Shown: positions 10,225 through 21,062, numbered from the stretch's first letter. The stretch is 64,000 nt of DNA from Semisulcospira habei (GCA_036245525.1 BTPG01000005.1:180418123-180482122), one strand, 5' to 3'. Notes: generated from the letters alone by a model not told the origin. Numbers and translations are program-made.

Positions 10225-10535
10225 AGTCCAAAATAGCTCAGGCAGTTAAGCGTCGGAGCAAGAGAGCGAAGGGAATCGCCTGGTCGTGGGTTCGAGTCTC
10301 CGTCCCGGCCCCGGTAGCTGGACTCGCAATTCAGGGAAAAAAGACGGGCTTGTTCCATAGCATGTCCGTTGAAAGGTCCTGGTAAATCAAAGTGGCACAG
10401 TTGCACTGCGCCTAAATTGATCAGTGTTCAGGTCGTACTCTATAGGCAATAGATTTCCCTGTCCCCCATAACCCGCCCGTCAGGGCCGTCCATTATCACT
10501 TGGGTGCCGTGGACGTTAAACCCCGAACTAACCAA
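10225..10535 (+). mobile_element. tRNA-headed SINE, full length
   Basis: The head carries an A-box-like tagctcaggcagttaagc and a B-box-like ggttcgagtctc. The body ends gtggacgttaaaccccgaac. The same unit is at 41310-41623 and, 5'-truncated, at 47654-47862. No poly-A tail; the 3' end is a short taacca-like repeat. It abuts a family A' MITE. Confidence 0.75.
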
Positions 10536-10539
10536 ATGG

Positions 10540-11395
10540 GCATTCTTCATGGGTAGAGACTCTGCCTTGCAGATACACTTTGCCATTTTGTTCAATAAAA
10601 TATGTTGGTGATTTTGCTGATTTTTCATATTTTTGCTTAATTACTCAAGCTGCCCACTGTCGTTTCTGAGACATACTTTAAAGTGTTCCTGTTTTCAGAC
10701 TACTTGATGAGACGACTAAAGTTTGATTGAATGAAGTTGGTGCATTGGAAAACTGTATATCAAACTGTAGGTGTTCCTTGACTTTTTGTGACTAGTTCAT
10801 ATAGATATATTATGTGCTATTCTGTGATTTCAAACCTCCCTACATTTATGTTCTGGCCTGTTATTTTGCCTTTATTGCTTTGAGCCATAAGGAATTAGGT
10901 TTGAAATCACAGACTGACACACATTTCATAATAATCTTTAAAGTTGAAGTTGTGTTTGTCATAATGATTCTGGAACTTGCAAAAGTTATTTTATTGTTGC
11001 TAACTTGGCAGAATTAACAACAGATTCCTGTGTGAAAGATGGAGTACAACAATTTTGCTAAACTGGGGGAAGACGGTTGAAAATTAAGAAATAGAAGACA
11101 TTTAATTATATTTCACTGATTTGAAACTTGAATATGAAATGGTGCTGTCGCCAGTTCTCTACAAACTAAAGCATAATGTTTTCTTTCAGATCTGTGATTT
11201 TTCCCTCATCTGTTCTGTGATTTTTATTTACATTTTTTTCTCTTGAATTTTATTGTTTTATAAAGAAACCATGGGGGTATCTGAATGTTTATTTTTTATG
11301 GAAGTCTGATCTTTGTCAACGGGACATAAGTATGATCATGTTTTTGTTGTTGATCATGTTTTTGATCGGTGCTCGCCCAATGCACAAAGGGCCAT
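10540..11395. other. AT-rich stretch, nothing recognised
   Basis: AT-rich non-coding sequence with no long open frame, palindrome or recognisable repeat. It is probably an intron or the spacer between the DD-TIR and CARD-SAM genes. Confidence 0.5.
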
Positions 11396-11398
11396 CAC

Positions 11399-11460
11399 AC
11401 CGATGTCGGCCGCTGTTGGCCTGCGCACAGCTGTGCGCGGGCCAATGCTGACCGACGTCG
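11399..11460. repeat. GC-rich palindrome at the gap edge, family F
   Basis: cgatgtcggccgctgttggc ... gccaatgctgaccgacgtcg is a near-perfect 62-bp hairpin with a gcgcacagctgtgcgc centre. It runs directly into the N run, so the assembly probably broke here. Related GC palindromes are at 51231, 55376, 57894 and 59219. Confidence 0.65.
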
Positions 11461-11960
11461 NNNNNNNNNNNNNNNNNNNNNNNNNNNNNNNNNNNNNNNN
11501 NNNNNNNNNNNNNNNNNNNNNNNNNNNNNNNNNNNNNNNNNNNNNNNNNNNNNNNNNNNNNNNNNNNNNNNNNNNNNNNNNNNNNNNNNNNNNNNNNNNN
11601 NNNNNNNNNNNNNNNNNNNNNNNNNNNNNNNNNNNNNNNNNNNNNNNNNNNNNNNNNNNNNNNNNNNNNNNNNNNNNNNNNNNNNNNNNNNNNNNNNNNN
11701 NNNNNNNNNNNNNNNNNNNNNNNNNNNNNNNNNNNNNNNNNNNNNNNNNNNNNNNNNNNNNNNNNNNNNNNNNNNNNNNNNNNNNNNNNNNNNNNNNNNN
11801 NNNNNNNNNNNNNNNNNNNNNNNNNNNNNNNNNNNNNNNNNNNNNNNNNNNNNNNNNNNNNNNNNNNNNNNNNNNNNNNNNNNNNNNNNNNNNNNNNNNN
11901 NNNNNNNNNNNNNNNNNNNNNNNNNNNNNNNNNNNNNNNNNNNNNNNNNNNNNNNNNNNN
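11461..11960. other. Assembly gap (500 N)
   Basis: Exactly 500 N, a placeholder of unknown true length. It probably hides coding sequence, because an open frame with a good donor lies on its right edge. Confidence 0.98.
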
Positions 11961-12027
11961 TCAGGACACAGAAACTTTGTACCCAGTGATCAAGTACAAC
12001 ACACTGCTCCAAGCCTCCCTCAAAAAT
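11961..12027 (+). CDS. Spliced exon of uncertain gene (left edge in gap)
   Basis: The exon ends at a strong donor aaaaat|gtaagt (12027/12028); its start is hidden by the gap. In one frame it reads DTETLYPVIKYNTLLQASLKN and ends in phase 0. In that phase it would join the phase-0 donor at 8057 (with missing sequence between) and continue into the exon at 16371 for 21 residues to TAA at 16434-16436. Alternatively it is 5' leader of the CARD-SAM gene: joining at 16371 creates an ATG across the junction in the CARD frame. A single junction serving both readings is unusual. Transcript data would be decisive. Confidence 0.4.
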
Positions 12028-12350
12028 GTAAGTTCACTAACTAGTCAGAAGCCGAAAAATTCTGTGATCCTACTTTATGAGCTCCTTGCCTATGGATGTT
12101 GACTTCAGCCACTGTAAGATTACTTCCCCCAAAACACTTATCTGCAGCGAGATCCACCCAGCCAAGGTTCACTTGCAATACATGTGCCTGGTTATTTTTA
12201 GCACTGAATGTATTACAAGCTGTTACTTGGCATAGGCATCAGATCCATAAATTAACTCATCAGAATTACTTAGCAGTAGAGTACCTAATACAGAAAAGTT
12301 ACTTAGTAGGTAAAGAGCAAATACCAGGTATTATGCAAGCAAATGCACTA

Positions 12351-12578
12351 TTAGCCCACATCATACGGAAGCTAAAAGCTTCAAATTTGTACACTGCCAT
12401 TATTATGCAAGTTAAATTATAGTACTTACAGATAAGGATATAGACCAATGGCTTTTGTTCAAGGGTGGTGCCAGAATAGCTTGGCGCCTAGAGGCGCCAA
12501 GCTATTCTGGCACTACCCTTGAACTATTTTAGTCAATCTTATTTCACACACTGGTGTATTCCGAATGATAAGGGTTAA
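12351..12578. mobile_element. Palindromic MITE, family A' (long-flank subtype)
   Basis: The right end gataagggTTAA is intact; the left TTAA is mutated to tTTAGCCC. The flank aaaagcttcaaatttgtaca is shared with the copy at 18170-18393. The core is ttcaagggtggtgccagaat with its complement. Confidence 0.65.
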
Positions 12579-12599
12579 TGTACGATACATCTTATATCA

Positions 12600-13330
12600 C
12601 ATTGTGTTCTCTTCGATGAAAAAAAGGTCAGTTACAGCTGTTTGAGACTATATCTGCTGTATTACATGTATTTCTTTCTTGTTTAATTTTTTGGGCAGGT
12701 ACCAAGTGTACAAGGGCACGCCGTCGTTTATGCTTATAGTCAAAGATTCTGAATTTCAACCCAAAATTCTTCAAACAGTATAAAATAGAAATGTGAACTT
12801 AATATTGCTTTGTCTTTATAGTGTGTGAATAAATACGGGCTGCCAGAATTATTAGTTATGACTCAGACGGGTTGACAGTATTTTCACTTTTTATCCTACT
12901 TTCGGCAGGGATGCCACTTGATCTTTTTGCACATGACTTTTCTGCTGTGCAATCACTTGAGTACAATTTGTGTTGCCGGAGTGTCAGATGACACCATAAT
13001 TTCTTTCTTTATCCTGTTGTGAAGTCATGCCTTATGTTCCAGTTTTTGCTACCACGTGGCCCCATTATAAGTGTAGATCCATTGAGACTGACTTTCAGCG
13101 ACATTTATCACTGGAACCCCACACTCACACAAGATTCACGGCACGGCATGCAGGGAAATATGATAAAGAATCTTTTGCATCACATGAGAACTCGGCAAAG
13201 AATTGTTGACATCGCACCTTGGGAACTGAGACTCTTTCATTGTTGTTATTAGAAAAACTAAAGTAAGGAAAACACTTATGTAGGCTCCGCGGAGTCAGTC
13301 CAACTATCAAATGGGCATGACATGAAACAG
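12600..13330. other. Intronic stretch, nothing recognised
   Basis: No open frame with coding character, no palindrome and no repeat recognised. It lies between the exon at 12.0 kb and the CARD exon at 16.4 kb. Confidence 0.45.
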
Positions 13331-13336
13331 GGAGGG

Positions 13337-13490
13337 GAGATGGGTGGCTCGGTGGTAGAGCGTTCGACTCTCGTCCGAAAGGTCGTGGGTTCCAACCCAG
13401 CTGGGGTCAAAATTAGTACCGACCTCTTTTCGGTGCCTCGTCTTTGAAATCACCTTCGTGGTGGACAAAAGACGTTAAAGCCCTAAACGT
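13337..13490 (+). mobile_element. tRNA-headed SINE, second family
   Basis: The head tggctcggtggtagagcg (A box) and gtgggttccaaccc (B box) fold like a tRNA. The body differs from the 10.2-kb SINE but ends in the same gacgttaaa motif, which suggests a shared 3' end recognised by the same LINE. Confidence 0.6.
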
Positions 13491-13664
13491 TTTTGAAACG
13501 GGGATCATACCACGGTGGGGGTAAATACATTAAAGTGCGGGTGGTGATGATTTACAAGACTTGACTTGCTTTTGACACGGAGCTCTGGCTCCCTCGCAGA
13601 GCCTTGGGTCCAGAACGCGTGTGTTAAAAGCGATTGTCTACTCGTCAATCATCACCACTCTTGT

Positions 13665-13865
13665 TTAACCTGTTCAGTGCCGAAAACATTTGAACACGCC
13701 CAAATGCAAGAGGTATAGATCCTCATGAGCCCCCGCAGATGCGGGGGCTCATGATGATCTATGCCTCTTGCGGACACCACTTTGAATCCATGATCCTAGT
13801 GTTGATTTAGAATTAACTAAGACTGCAGAAAGACATTTTCCGTCAATGGGCACCGAACAGGTTAA
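13665..13865. mobile_element. Palindromic MITE, family B, TTAA-bounded
   Basis: TTAACCTGTTCAGTGCC at the left and GGCACCGAACAGGTTAA at the right form clear terminal inverted repeats bounded by TTAA on both sides. The hairpin core 13706-13771 has arms caagaggtatagatcctcat and cccccgcagatgcggggg at the centre. This is the best-preserved B copy. Confidence 0.78.
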
Positions 13866-13931
13866 CAGGCTGCGCATTGAGTTATATTATAAATATGAGA
13901 GAAATGCGCCATATAAATACCATTTAATAAT

Positions 13932-13935
<4 letters not shown>

Positions 13936-14022
<87 letters not shown>

Positions 14023-14092
14023 GGTTGTACCAGTGGATCTCTCTCTCTCTCTCTCTCCCTCTCTCTCTCTCTGTCTCTGTCTGTGTGTGTGT

Positions 14093-14155
<63 letters not shown>

Positions 14156-14156
14156 C
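13936..14156. repeat. Compound microsatellite (AT)n-(CT)n-(GT)n
   Basis: About 80 bp of (AT)n from 13936 to 14020, then (CT)n and (GT)n to 14156. Just upstream, aaatgcgccatataaatacc resembles an L2-type LINE 3' tail, so the array may have grown from a LINE tail. Open frames through it are artefacts. Confidence 0.85.
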
Positions 14157-14702
14157 TCGTTATGCTAAATATTGCATTTGGGTTTATTGTTTGTGGATTG
14201 TCTGCCATGTACACATCATATTCATCTTCACTATTCACATTCACTGTGCACTTGCACAGGCACACACACTCACGCAAGTAGGCTACATGCATTACACAAT
14301 GACATCACAGTTGATAGGACTGTTTTGCAAATGAATCATATTCACCATATTACCTCTTTGACCTCCCAAACTACACTGTATGCTGTACAAAAACCTTACT
14401 CGAAAACGGTAGCTCCCTTCGGCCACCTGAAATGACTTTTTTTTGTTTCCACATGGAGTGCATTCCAGTGTGTGTGTGTCTCAGAAAGAGAGAGGGGGAG
14501 AGAGAGACATTCCGGTCATTTGTGAATGTATGTGTACTGTAACAATGGCACACAGTGTAAGGATGTAGATTTCTCTGACATTTATTTACATTTGGAACAA
14601 TTTCCATTTCTTTGGCTTTTTCTGCTTCTTATTTTTATTATTATTTATTTTTAATTTATTTATTTTGCTGGAGCAGAGGGTGTGGATTTGTGCTAGTACA
14701 TC

Positions 14703-14705
<3 letters not shown>

Positions 14706-14769
<64 letters not shown>
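14706..14769. repeat. (GT)n microsatellite
   Basis: An uninterrupted (GT)n run followed by a G-rich tract at 14775-14787. Confidence 0.9.
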
Positions 14770-14770
<1 letters not shown>

Positions 14771-15027
14771 AAAGGGGGGGGGGGGGTACTGTAACTGCAC
14801 ACAAGCCGTTGACTCAGTCGGCGTTCTGCCAATAACTGAAAGAAAAACTAGGTCAAGGACAAATCGACGCAAATTTGTCGATCGATAGCGTAGTGAAATG
14901 AAACTAGGTTATTGTCACTTCTAGGAAACCCCGCTATCGTACGATAAACAACCAACCCGTCCCCAAGTTAGAGCAAATCGGTCGTTAGGTGAGGGCAGGC
15001 TTCCGTCGGCGATTAAATGAAGCACAT

Positions 15028-15092
15028 ATTATCATGACTAGCCCTTATAGTTGCATTGAAGGGCGTATGATAATCTACGCCTCTTGCCAACA
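15028..15092. mobile_element. Remnant of family B palindrome
   Basis: gatctacgcctcttgcc-like right arm (gataatctacgcctcttgcc) with a strongly mutated left arm. Only the right half is recognisable. Confidence 0.35.
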
Positions 15093-15293
15093 GTAAGAAA
15101 ACGATTATCGGGCCGACTGCATATAGCGCTGTAGGGTGCAAAATCACAGACCTGTACACGGTCATTTTAAGCCGTAAGCGTGATACGGTCGCCAGATCTA
15201 CTCATCATTATGTCAGTGCAGTGTCTGATCATCATCATGTGCAGTGTAGGCCCCCAACCCCCTCACCACCACCACCATCACCACTGATCAACA

Positions 15294-15524
15294 CCTACAC
15301 ACACACACACATACACACACGCCCTGAACTGCCTGATTATCTTACCCAACACAATACCAGCACGACACGACATGAACTTGCTCAGTTGCCAGGTCGAGTT
15401 AGCAAAATCGGAGTTCCCTTTTTTTTTTTTTAGATAACAAACCGGTTTTAAACACACCTGCACACGCACGCACGCACACACACACACACACACGTACACA
15501 CACACACGTACACACACACACACG

Positions 15525-15560
<36 letters not shown>

Positions 15561-15910
15561 GGCGCAGAAACTGGGTCGGAGGGAGGAGGGTGGTGTTGAG
15601 GGGAAACACAGTATACCCCTCCACCCTCCATCCCCGTCCTCCGATATGCTTGGAAAATAAAATTAGAGAACATACAATTTTGAAGAGAAAAATCATTCGA
15701 TTTCGATTTGTATGTTAATGTTTTCAAGGCTGAACGACTATCTCCTCTACCCCCCAAATCTCCTTCGTTTTCGGAGTCGGAAGAGCAACATGTCAGGCAC
15801 ACTGAGCCCCTGGAACCCTCTACCCCCACCACAATATGCAATATATTCTTACTCCACTGCACACACACACGCGCGTACGCATACACACACACGCACACAC
15901 CGCATTTCAA
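15294..15910. repeat. (CA)n-rich cluster
   Basis: Several (CA)n tracts (15297-15320, 15466-15556, 15861-15900) with interspersed cg steps. Long open frames on the minus strand here are Cys-Val repeats from (GT)n and are not genes. Confidence 0.8.
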
Positions 15911-16370
15911 GTGAGCTAAAAGTGCAGGAGTAAAACTCTGACCTTGCATCATGTATGGAGAATAATCGCTAATGGTATCAAGCTGTTCAACATTTTAACT
16001 CTTTCTGTTGTTCCTCTTATGATTAGTATTAATATTATTATTACTATTATTATTATACAATGAACCATGGTGTAACGATAAGTTGACCACATCTCTTAGA
16101 TTGTTCGGGGTCTCTAACGAATATTCTTGTAAGGTGAATCTAACTTTTGTTATAAATAAAGTGAGCTGTAAATTGCCCTTATTATTACACAGAAATGTGG
16201 TAGTAAAATGTATGCTGGTAGATGATTGGACATTGCGGCCCATAATGTGTTTGGAAAATATCGGAGCCTTGATCGATTTTGCTATTTTGTTTGTTTTTTC
16301 AAAAATGTAAAGTATATTGCGCTTAGAATACTGGTAGCTGTTTGTTTGTTTGTTTGTTTGTTTGTTTCAG

Positions 16371-16705
16371 GCTGAGTTCGTGCGAAAAGTCGAAAATGAG
16401 GCCTCAAGAGTGGGCAAAGATAAAGAAAGTGTATAAAACATTGGTCAGCGAACTGGATCTGGTGAACACTCTAATAGTCGACACTCTGTATGAGAAAGGT
16501 GTCTTGACATATCACGAGAAGGACACAATCGACACGCTCAATGTTTCACAGAACAAGAACAGACAGTTTCTGAAAATACTGAGGAAAAAGGCAGACCAGG
16601 CTTACAGACAGTTTAGAGATACGCTGTACGACTATCAAAAACACCTTTATGATCAACTGGACCCTCCAATGGATTGCTCCGTGATCGGTGTGGAAAACAA
16701 CGCAG
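16371..16705 (+). CDS. CARD exon (two overlapping readings at its 5' end)
   Basis: The acceptor is gtttgtttcag|G. The CARD frame runs through the exon and uses ATG at 16396 or a junction ATG. The first 63 bases are also open in phase 0 (AEFVRKVENEASRVGKDKES, then V and TAA at 16434-16436), the phase delivered by the upstream exon ending at 12027. Confidence 0.75.
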
Positions 16706-16884
16706 GTTTGTGTTTCAAAAGGGGTTAGGTGGAGGGGTGGGGATTGGGGTTGAGGTGGGGTTGTGGTGTATGAATGCAATAAATTTATGACGCACGATTT
16801 TTAACAACTTTATTTGAAAGAGTTATTTGTGTGCATTCATTCATTCATTCATTCATTCATTCATTCATTCATTGAAATGACAGT

Positions 16885-16971
<87 letters not shown>

Positions 16972-17452
16972 GTGACGAGAGCACACGTTTGTATGTGTTC
17001 GTGAGTTGTCATTTAAATATTTTACAAATAGGGTTACACTGACTCACAACAAAACTTATGTGTAGTTCTTACTCAATTGGTGCCTGCTATCTTCCTTAGA
17101 TATCTCTAAAACTGGGACCAGGAAATGTTTTGAAGACATAACAGTGGCAGCACTTCAGGAATGGTTAAAACCAGTACAGGAAAAAGAAAAGATTCCACCT
17201 ATTGTTCTATGCACCTTCTGTGATGAGGAGATCGACGGGAAAGTGTTTCAAGCAATGACCGATGACGAAATTGCAAAACTGATTCCCTCTCTGAAGTTTG
17301 GTCAGAGAAAAAGGTTGTTGATTGAGCGAGATAAAGCCATGAAATCGATGAGAGTGGAGGCGGTTAATACCGCTACCAGACCTATTTTGAAAAGAGTCAA
17401 ATGTACCGTGAAGAAGTATGAAAAAGTGTACATACTCCGAAAACAAACCTGA
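16371..17452 (+). CDS. CARD-SAM protein (two coding exons)
   Basis: Exons 16371-16705 and 17100-17452 join G|AT in phase (donor gcag|gtttgt, acceptor ccttag). From the in-exon ATG at 16396 the product is 220 residues. Residues about 2-90 form a CARD: LVSELDLVNTLIVDTLYEKG, VLTYHEKDTI, then FLKILRKKADQAYRQFRDTL. Residues about 118-185 form a SAM domain: ITVAALQEWL, PPIVLCTFCDEEIDGKVFQ, MTDDEIAKLI and SLKFGQRKRLLIERD. A basic C-terminal tail follows. CARD drives homotypic assembly with caspases or adaptors and SAM gives polymeric or heterotypic contacts, so a signalling-scaffold role is likely. It lies on the same strand about 8 kb downstream of the DD-TIR gene. Upstream splicing could form an ATG across the junction 12027/16371, adding nine residues. 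No close poly-A signal was seen. Confidence 0.82.
16838..16970. repeat. (CATT)n and (GT)n microsatellites
   Basis: About ten (attc)n units at 16836-16873, then (GT)n to 16968, in the intron between the CARD and SAM exons. Confidence 0.88.
17100..17452 (+). CDS. SAM-domain terminal exon
   Basis: The acceptor is tatcttccttag (AG at 17098-17099). The first two bases complete an Asp codon from the CARD exon. The exon encodes the SAM domain and a Lys/Arg-rich tail, ending at TGA 17450-17452. Confidence 0.82.
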
Positions 17453-18165
17453 TGAATGTCTTACAAAACCTAAAATAGAAGAACAAGGTATTCAAATCCA
17501 AGCTGGATTTGTCTGAATATTAAGGCTCTGCTCTGTTCGCATGTTGCGCAGTCAAAAAAGGATGACCGATTCGTTTAAATGCGTTTGAAGGGTGAGTCTG
17601 CAGACTGTCACACGTCTCTCAGCCTTATACCATTACTTAACCCGTTGCGTGTGGCGACTAAAACCGCTACCGACGCGCAAAAGGTTCAAATTATCTTATT
17701 AGTTTAGCTCCGTTCACAATACTAGGAAATATCTTCCGTACGAGCGGTAGTTCATCTTAAGCGCGATTGTGCCGCTCTCGACTGAAGGGCTGACAGCGTA
17801 TTGCTCAGTATATAATGTGAAAAGTATTTGTTTGCCCAATCCGTTAGCCGTGAGTTATCCTCTGCATTGCCGCGTAACCTGCGGAGTTGTTACAATTTGA
17901 TGTGTATGGCGTGAACGTTGCGTGTTTGGCGTAGGTTATGTATATGCAAGGCCTACTTATGGGACATAATATTTATTTCACTAACACTCGATCGGACTTG
18001 CACATACCCAGTCAGTTCGTGTTTTTCCATCAGTTAGTATTCGTTGTGTCAAATCCGTGATCTACCTGTGCAAATAAGCTCAAAGATTAAATTGAAACTG
18101 CAAACCGTACAAGAAACAACACCCAATATACTGACACCACCCGTCCATGCTCAGCGTTCCTTAAT
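17453..18165. other. 3' flank of CARD-SAM gene, nothing else recognised
   Basis: Non-coding, with no AATAAA close to the stop codon. At 17640-17680 ttaacccgttgcgtgtggcg resembles a MITE left end, but no partner was found. Confidence 0.4.
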
Positions 18166-18169
18166 ACTA

Positions 18170-18393
18170 TTAATCCATATCATACTGAGGCTAAAAGCTT
18201 CAAATTTGTACACTGCCGTATGCAAGCTACATTATAGTACTTACAGATAAGGATATAGACCAATGGTCTTAGTTAAAGGGTAGTGCCAGAATAGCTTGGC
18301 GCCTAGAGGTGCCAAGCTATTCTGGCACTACCCTTTAACTATTTTAGTCAAACTTATTTCACACACTGGTGTATTCCGAACGATAAGGGTTAA
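18170..18393. mobile_element. Palindromic MITE, family A', TTAA-bounded
   Basis: TTAATCCATATCATACTGAGG at the left and cgataagggTTAA at the right. The core hairpin arms carry the compensated variant aaagggtagtgccagaatag / ctattctggcactacccttt, so both arms mutated together. Confidence 0.72.
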
Positions 18394-18829
18394 TAGTTGA
18401 CTACGGTTACTCGTACAACTGGTGTTCGTTTGCAGAACGCTTTAAGTCAAATCTGAAAACCATTTGAATTTGTTTTCTGGACGCTAAGTAACCCTTTGTT
18501 TCATACTAATAAATGGCCCTTTCTTGCATTATTTGCGGCGAAAACACAAAACGGGTATAGTTCATATGCCACAGTTTCGTACAAGTTTGACATGCAAAAC
18601 ATTTCATGAATTATCTCTCATAAAATGTACGTTAAGCGATCTATTGGAGATCGTTCGATTGATATGTGATACATGATTTATATGGAGTATTTTTTTTTTC
18701 TTGCCGGCAATGTCTGTTTAATATTTCATGTAACTCTACTAAAATCAAAGACGGAGTTCACCGCCGAGTGCTTGTAACGGACTTCACAGTTAGAAAGATA
18801 CAAGAAAACATAGTGGCCCTTTCTACCGA

Positions 18830-18832
<3 letters not shown>

Positions 18833-18867
<35 letters not shown>
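18833..18867. repeat. (TA)n microsatellite
   Basis: About 16 TA units. The flanking 18394-18832 shows nothing recognisable. Confidence 0.85.
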
Positions 18868-18870
<3 letters not shown>

Positions 18871-19064
18871 ATTAAACTCACATATCTTAACAGTTGTTAA
18901 TGTCGCGGATTGTCTGAAGCGGCGACATGCCGACAAGGAACAGATAGAAACCTGACAACTTAATTTCCCAGTACATATATTGGTGTGTCTGTGGGAAGGC
19001 TAAAAGCAAGAATGAAAAAAACCAACACTTTTGTGATTATTGAGGGGCAGCAGAACAATACAGA

Positions 19065-19069
<5 letters not shown>

Positions 19070-19138
<69 letters not shown>

Positions 19139-19240
19139 GGGTAGGGACAGGATGTTGGGGGCGGGGGGGGGGGAGGAGTTGGGGCGTTGGGGAGCGGGGA
19201 CTGAAGGTGGGGGGTGGGGGGGGGGGGGGCGGGGGGGAGG
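19070..19240. repeat. (GT)n microsatellite plus G-rich tract
   Basis: (GT)n from 19070 to 19136, then a run rich in G blocks to 19240. The open frames (His-Thr and Pro repeats) are artefacts. Confidence 0.88.
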
Positions 19241-19341
19241 TCTGTGACTTGCATGACAATGCAGCATATGAAACGGAATCCTAGAATATCTGCATTATTC
19301 GTTGTAAATAGATTTGGCAAGTCACCCCACAGCGGGTTTTG

Positions 19342-19440
19342 GATCGGTCATGATTGTTTAGGGGTAGTACCGGATTTGCTTGGCGCCTTAGGAAGGCGCC
19401 AAGCAAATCCGGCACCACCCTTGAACAGTCATGACTGATC
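19342..19440. mobile_element. Palindromic hairpin, family A' variant
   Basis: gatcggtcatgattgtttag ... ggcgccttaggaaggcgcc ... gaacagtcatgactgatc. Both arms contain a variant (gattt/aaatc) absent from other copies, so the palindrome has kept arm identity. The TTAA ends are not seen. Confidence 0.62.
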
Positions 19441-19799
19441 TATCTCCCACATCTGTTTAAACAGTCTTTACAACAAACGCCTCCCAAAGTTGCAAAAGTC
19501 GATATCAGGTTTGAAAGTGTTCACGTCTTATAACTCGAAGGCAAAATAGGGAGCTCATGTGAATGTTTTATCAAACGAGTACTGAAGCATAGGAGCCTGA
19601 GACAAACGCTCCGCCACCGCGCGAGCACAGCCATTCAGTATTGTATTGCGTGAATGTGGAGGATGTGCACGAGCGGTGGTACAGCGTTTGTTTAGTATTT
19701 CCGTACATTGAGCCCATCATGCCCCTATGTACTGAAGCGCGTTTTCAATTAGCATTCATCAGTTTTGTTTTCGGAGTCTGTAGACTTTTTGATACTTTG

Positions 19800-19902
19800 T
19801 AGCTTGTTTGTTTCTTTGTTTGTTGGCACAACTATACCCACTCATATCAAATATGATATGAGTGGGTTAGCTGTGCCAACAAACAAAGAAACAAACAAGC
19901 TA
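19800..19902. repeat. 103-bp near-perfect palindrome
   Basis: The left arm starts tagcttgtttgtttctttg and ends at tatcaaat. The right arm mirrors it to acaaacaagcta, with one or two mismatches and virtually no loop. It is unrelated to families A, B and E. Confidence 0.72.
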
Positions 19903-19949
19903 GATCATTCAAACCATGGATGATACACAACATGACTGATGTCAGATAA

Positions 19950-20510
19950 CATGAACCAAATTCGCCTGACTTAGTATTCAGGACAACTTCACCCATCAAA
20001 ACTGTACCTTCGATTGGTAAAGAAAATATTTCAGAAAGGTCTGTGCTGACTGTATACATTTAGACTTTTACACAGGACGAGTTCAGTATAATAGCTGAAT
20101 CATCGATACATTCGGCTGGTCATTTCAATTAGAATACAATTTAAAATTAACCACTTTACTCTAAGAACATATAACCGAAGTACGCTGAGACCCTACCATA
20201 CCCTACTGCGGTTGGAGTCACATTCAGTACAGCTGATTTTTTTTAATATCCAGAAGAAGAGGCAAAGCATACTCTTCCCCACAAGACTGAAAGGAGCTAG
20301 AGCAAGCCATACCATTTTACTGCACTGACCTCACAAAATGTATCTCCCTGAGAACTTGCCTGTAGCTTGAAGTATGACATCATTGCCATATCACAAAATT
20401 AGCGAACCAATCTGAACTCGAGCAGACTGTGTTTAGAGATAAGTAGGATAACCATATAGTTTTGGTGAATGAAGTTGCCCTGAATACTAAGTCAGGCGAA
20501 TTTTGTGCCA
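19950..20510. repeat. Inverted repeat pair with about 40-bp arms
   Basis: aaattcgcctgacttagtat (19955 region) and its complement atactaagtcaggcgaattt (20485 region) extend to about 40 bp each, separated by about 460 bp. It may be a non-autonomous DNA element with long terminal inverted repeats. No coding sequence lies between, and target duplications were not identified. Confidence 0.45.
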
Positions 20511-20622
20511 AGAATCTTCGTTATACAAATTTACATGACAAGACAAAGACAGGTACACGTGCGTTCCAAAGAACACCATCGTCACAAGGCTGTCCATTCG
20601 CTAACTTTATCAGTCTAAGCAC

Positions 20623-20742
20623 CGGGGGAGGGAATCGAAGTTCTGGCAAGAGTTTTGTGCACCTGACTCGCGTCAACTTACTAACGCGCAAAGCGAGTCA
20701 GGGGCACGAAACTCTTGCCAGAACTTCGATTCCCCATGGGGA
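20623..20742. repeat. 120-bp palindrome
   Basis: ggaatcgaagttctggcaag ... gtgcacctgactcgc is mirrored by gcgagtcaggggcacgaaac ... cttgccagaacttcgattcc, with a loop of about 20 bp. Confidence 0.68.
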
Positions 20743-21062
20743 GAAATTTAACATTATACATCAGACGCTTTTACCACGAGAATTTTTGTAAACTGTTTTA
20801 CTGCTGCATTTTACAAATTGCGGATGGATGTATGTGCTGTAAATATTTGAAAGCTGACAGCAAACAGATAGAGCTGATGTTCTGTACATCTATAGCTGTG
20901 AATAAACATACTTTGATTTTTTCAAGACCGTTGATAAACGTTATTTTTGTTGCAGTTTCCTCCAACAAGCTGTCCATCGAATGCAAATTTGTGATTCAAT
21001 TTTTTGTTGTTCACCAGTGAGAAGTGTTTTTATTTTTTATTTTTCTATTAGTATTAACACGT

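Noticed and set aside
10225..10310. tRNA gene
   Set aside because: A and B boxes are present, but the same head recurs with a fixed non-tRNA body at 41.3 kb, and a proper acceptor stem with 3' end is lacking. It is a SINE head. The same applies to 13337-13410.
13846..14334. 162-codon frame with Ile-Tyr, Ser-Leu and Val-Cys repeats
   Set aside because: Pure translation of (AT)n, (CT)n and (GT)n microsatellites. The same applies to long frames at 15.3, 19.1, 21.6, 26.6 and 27.9 kb.
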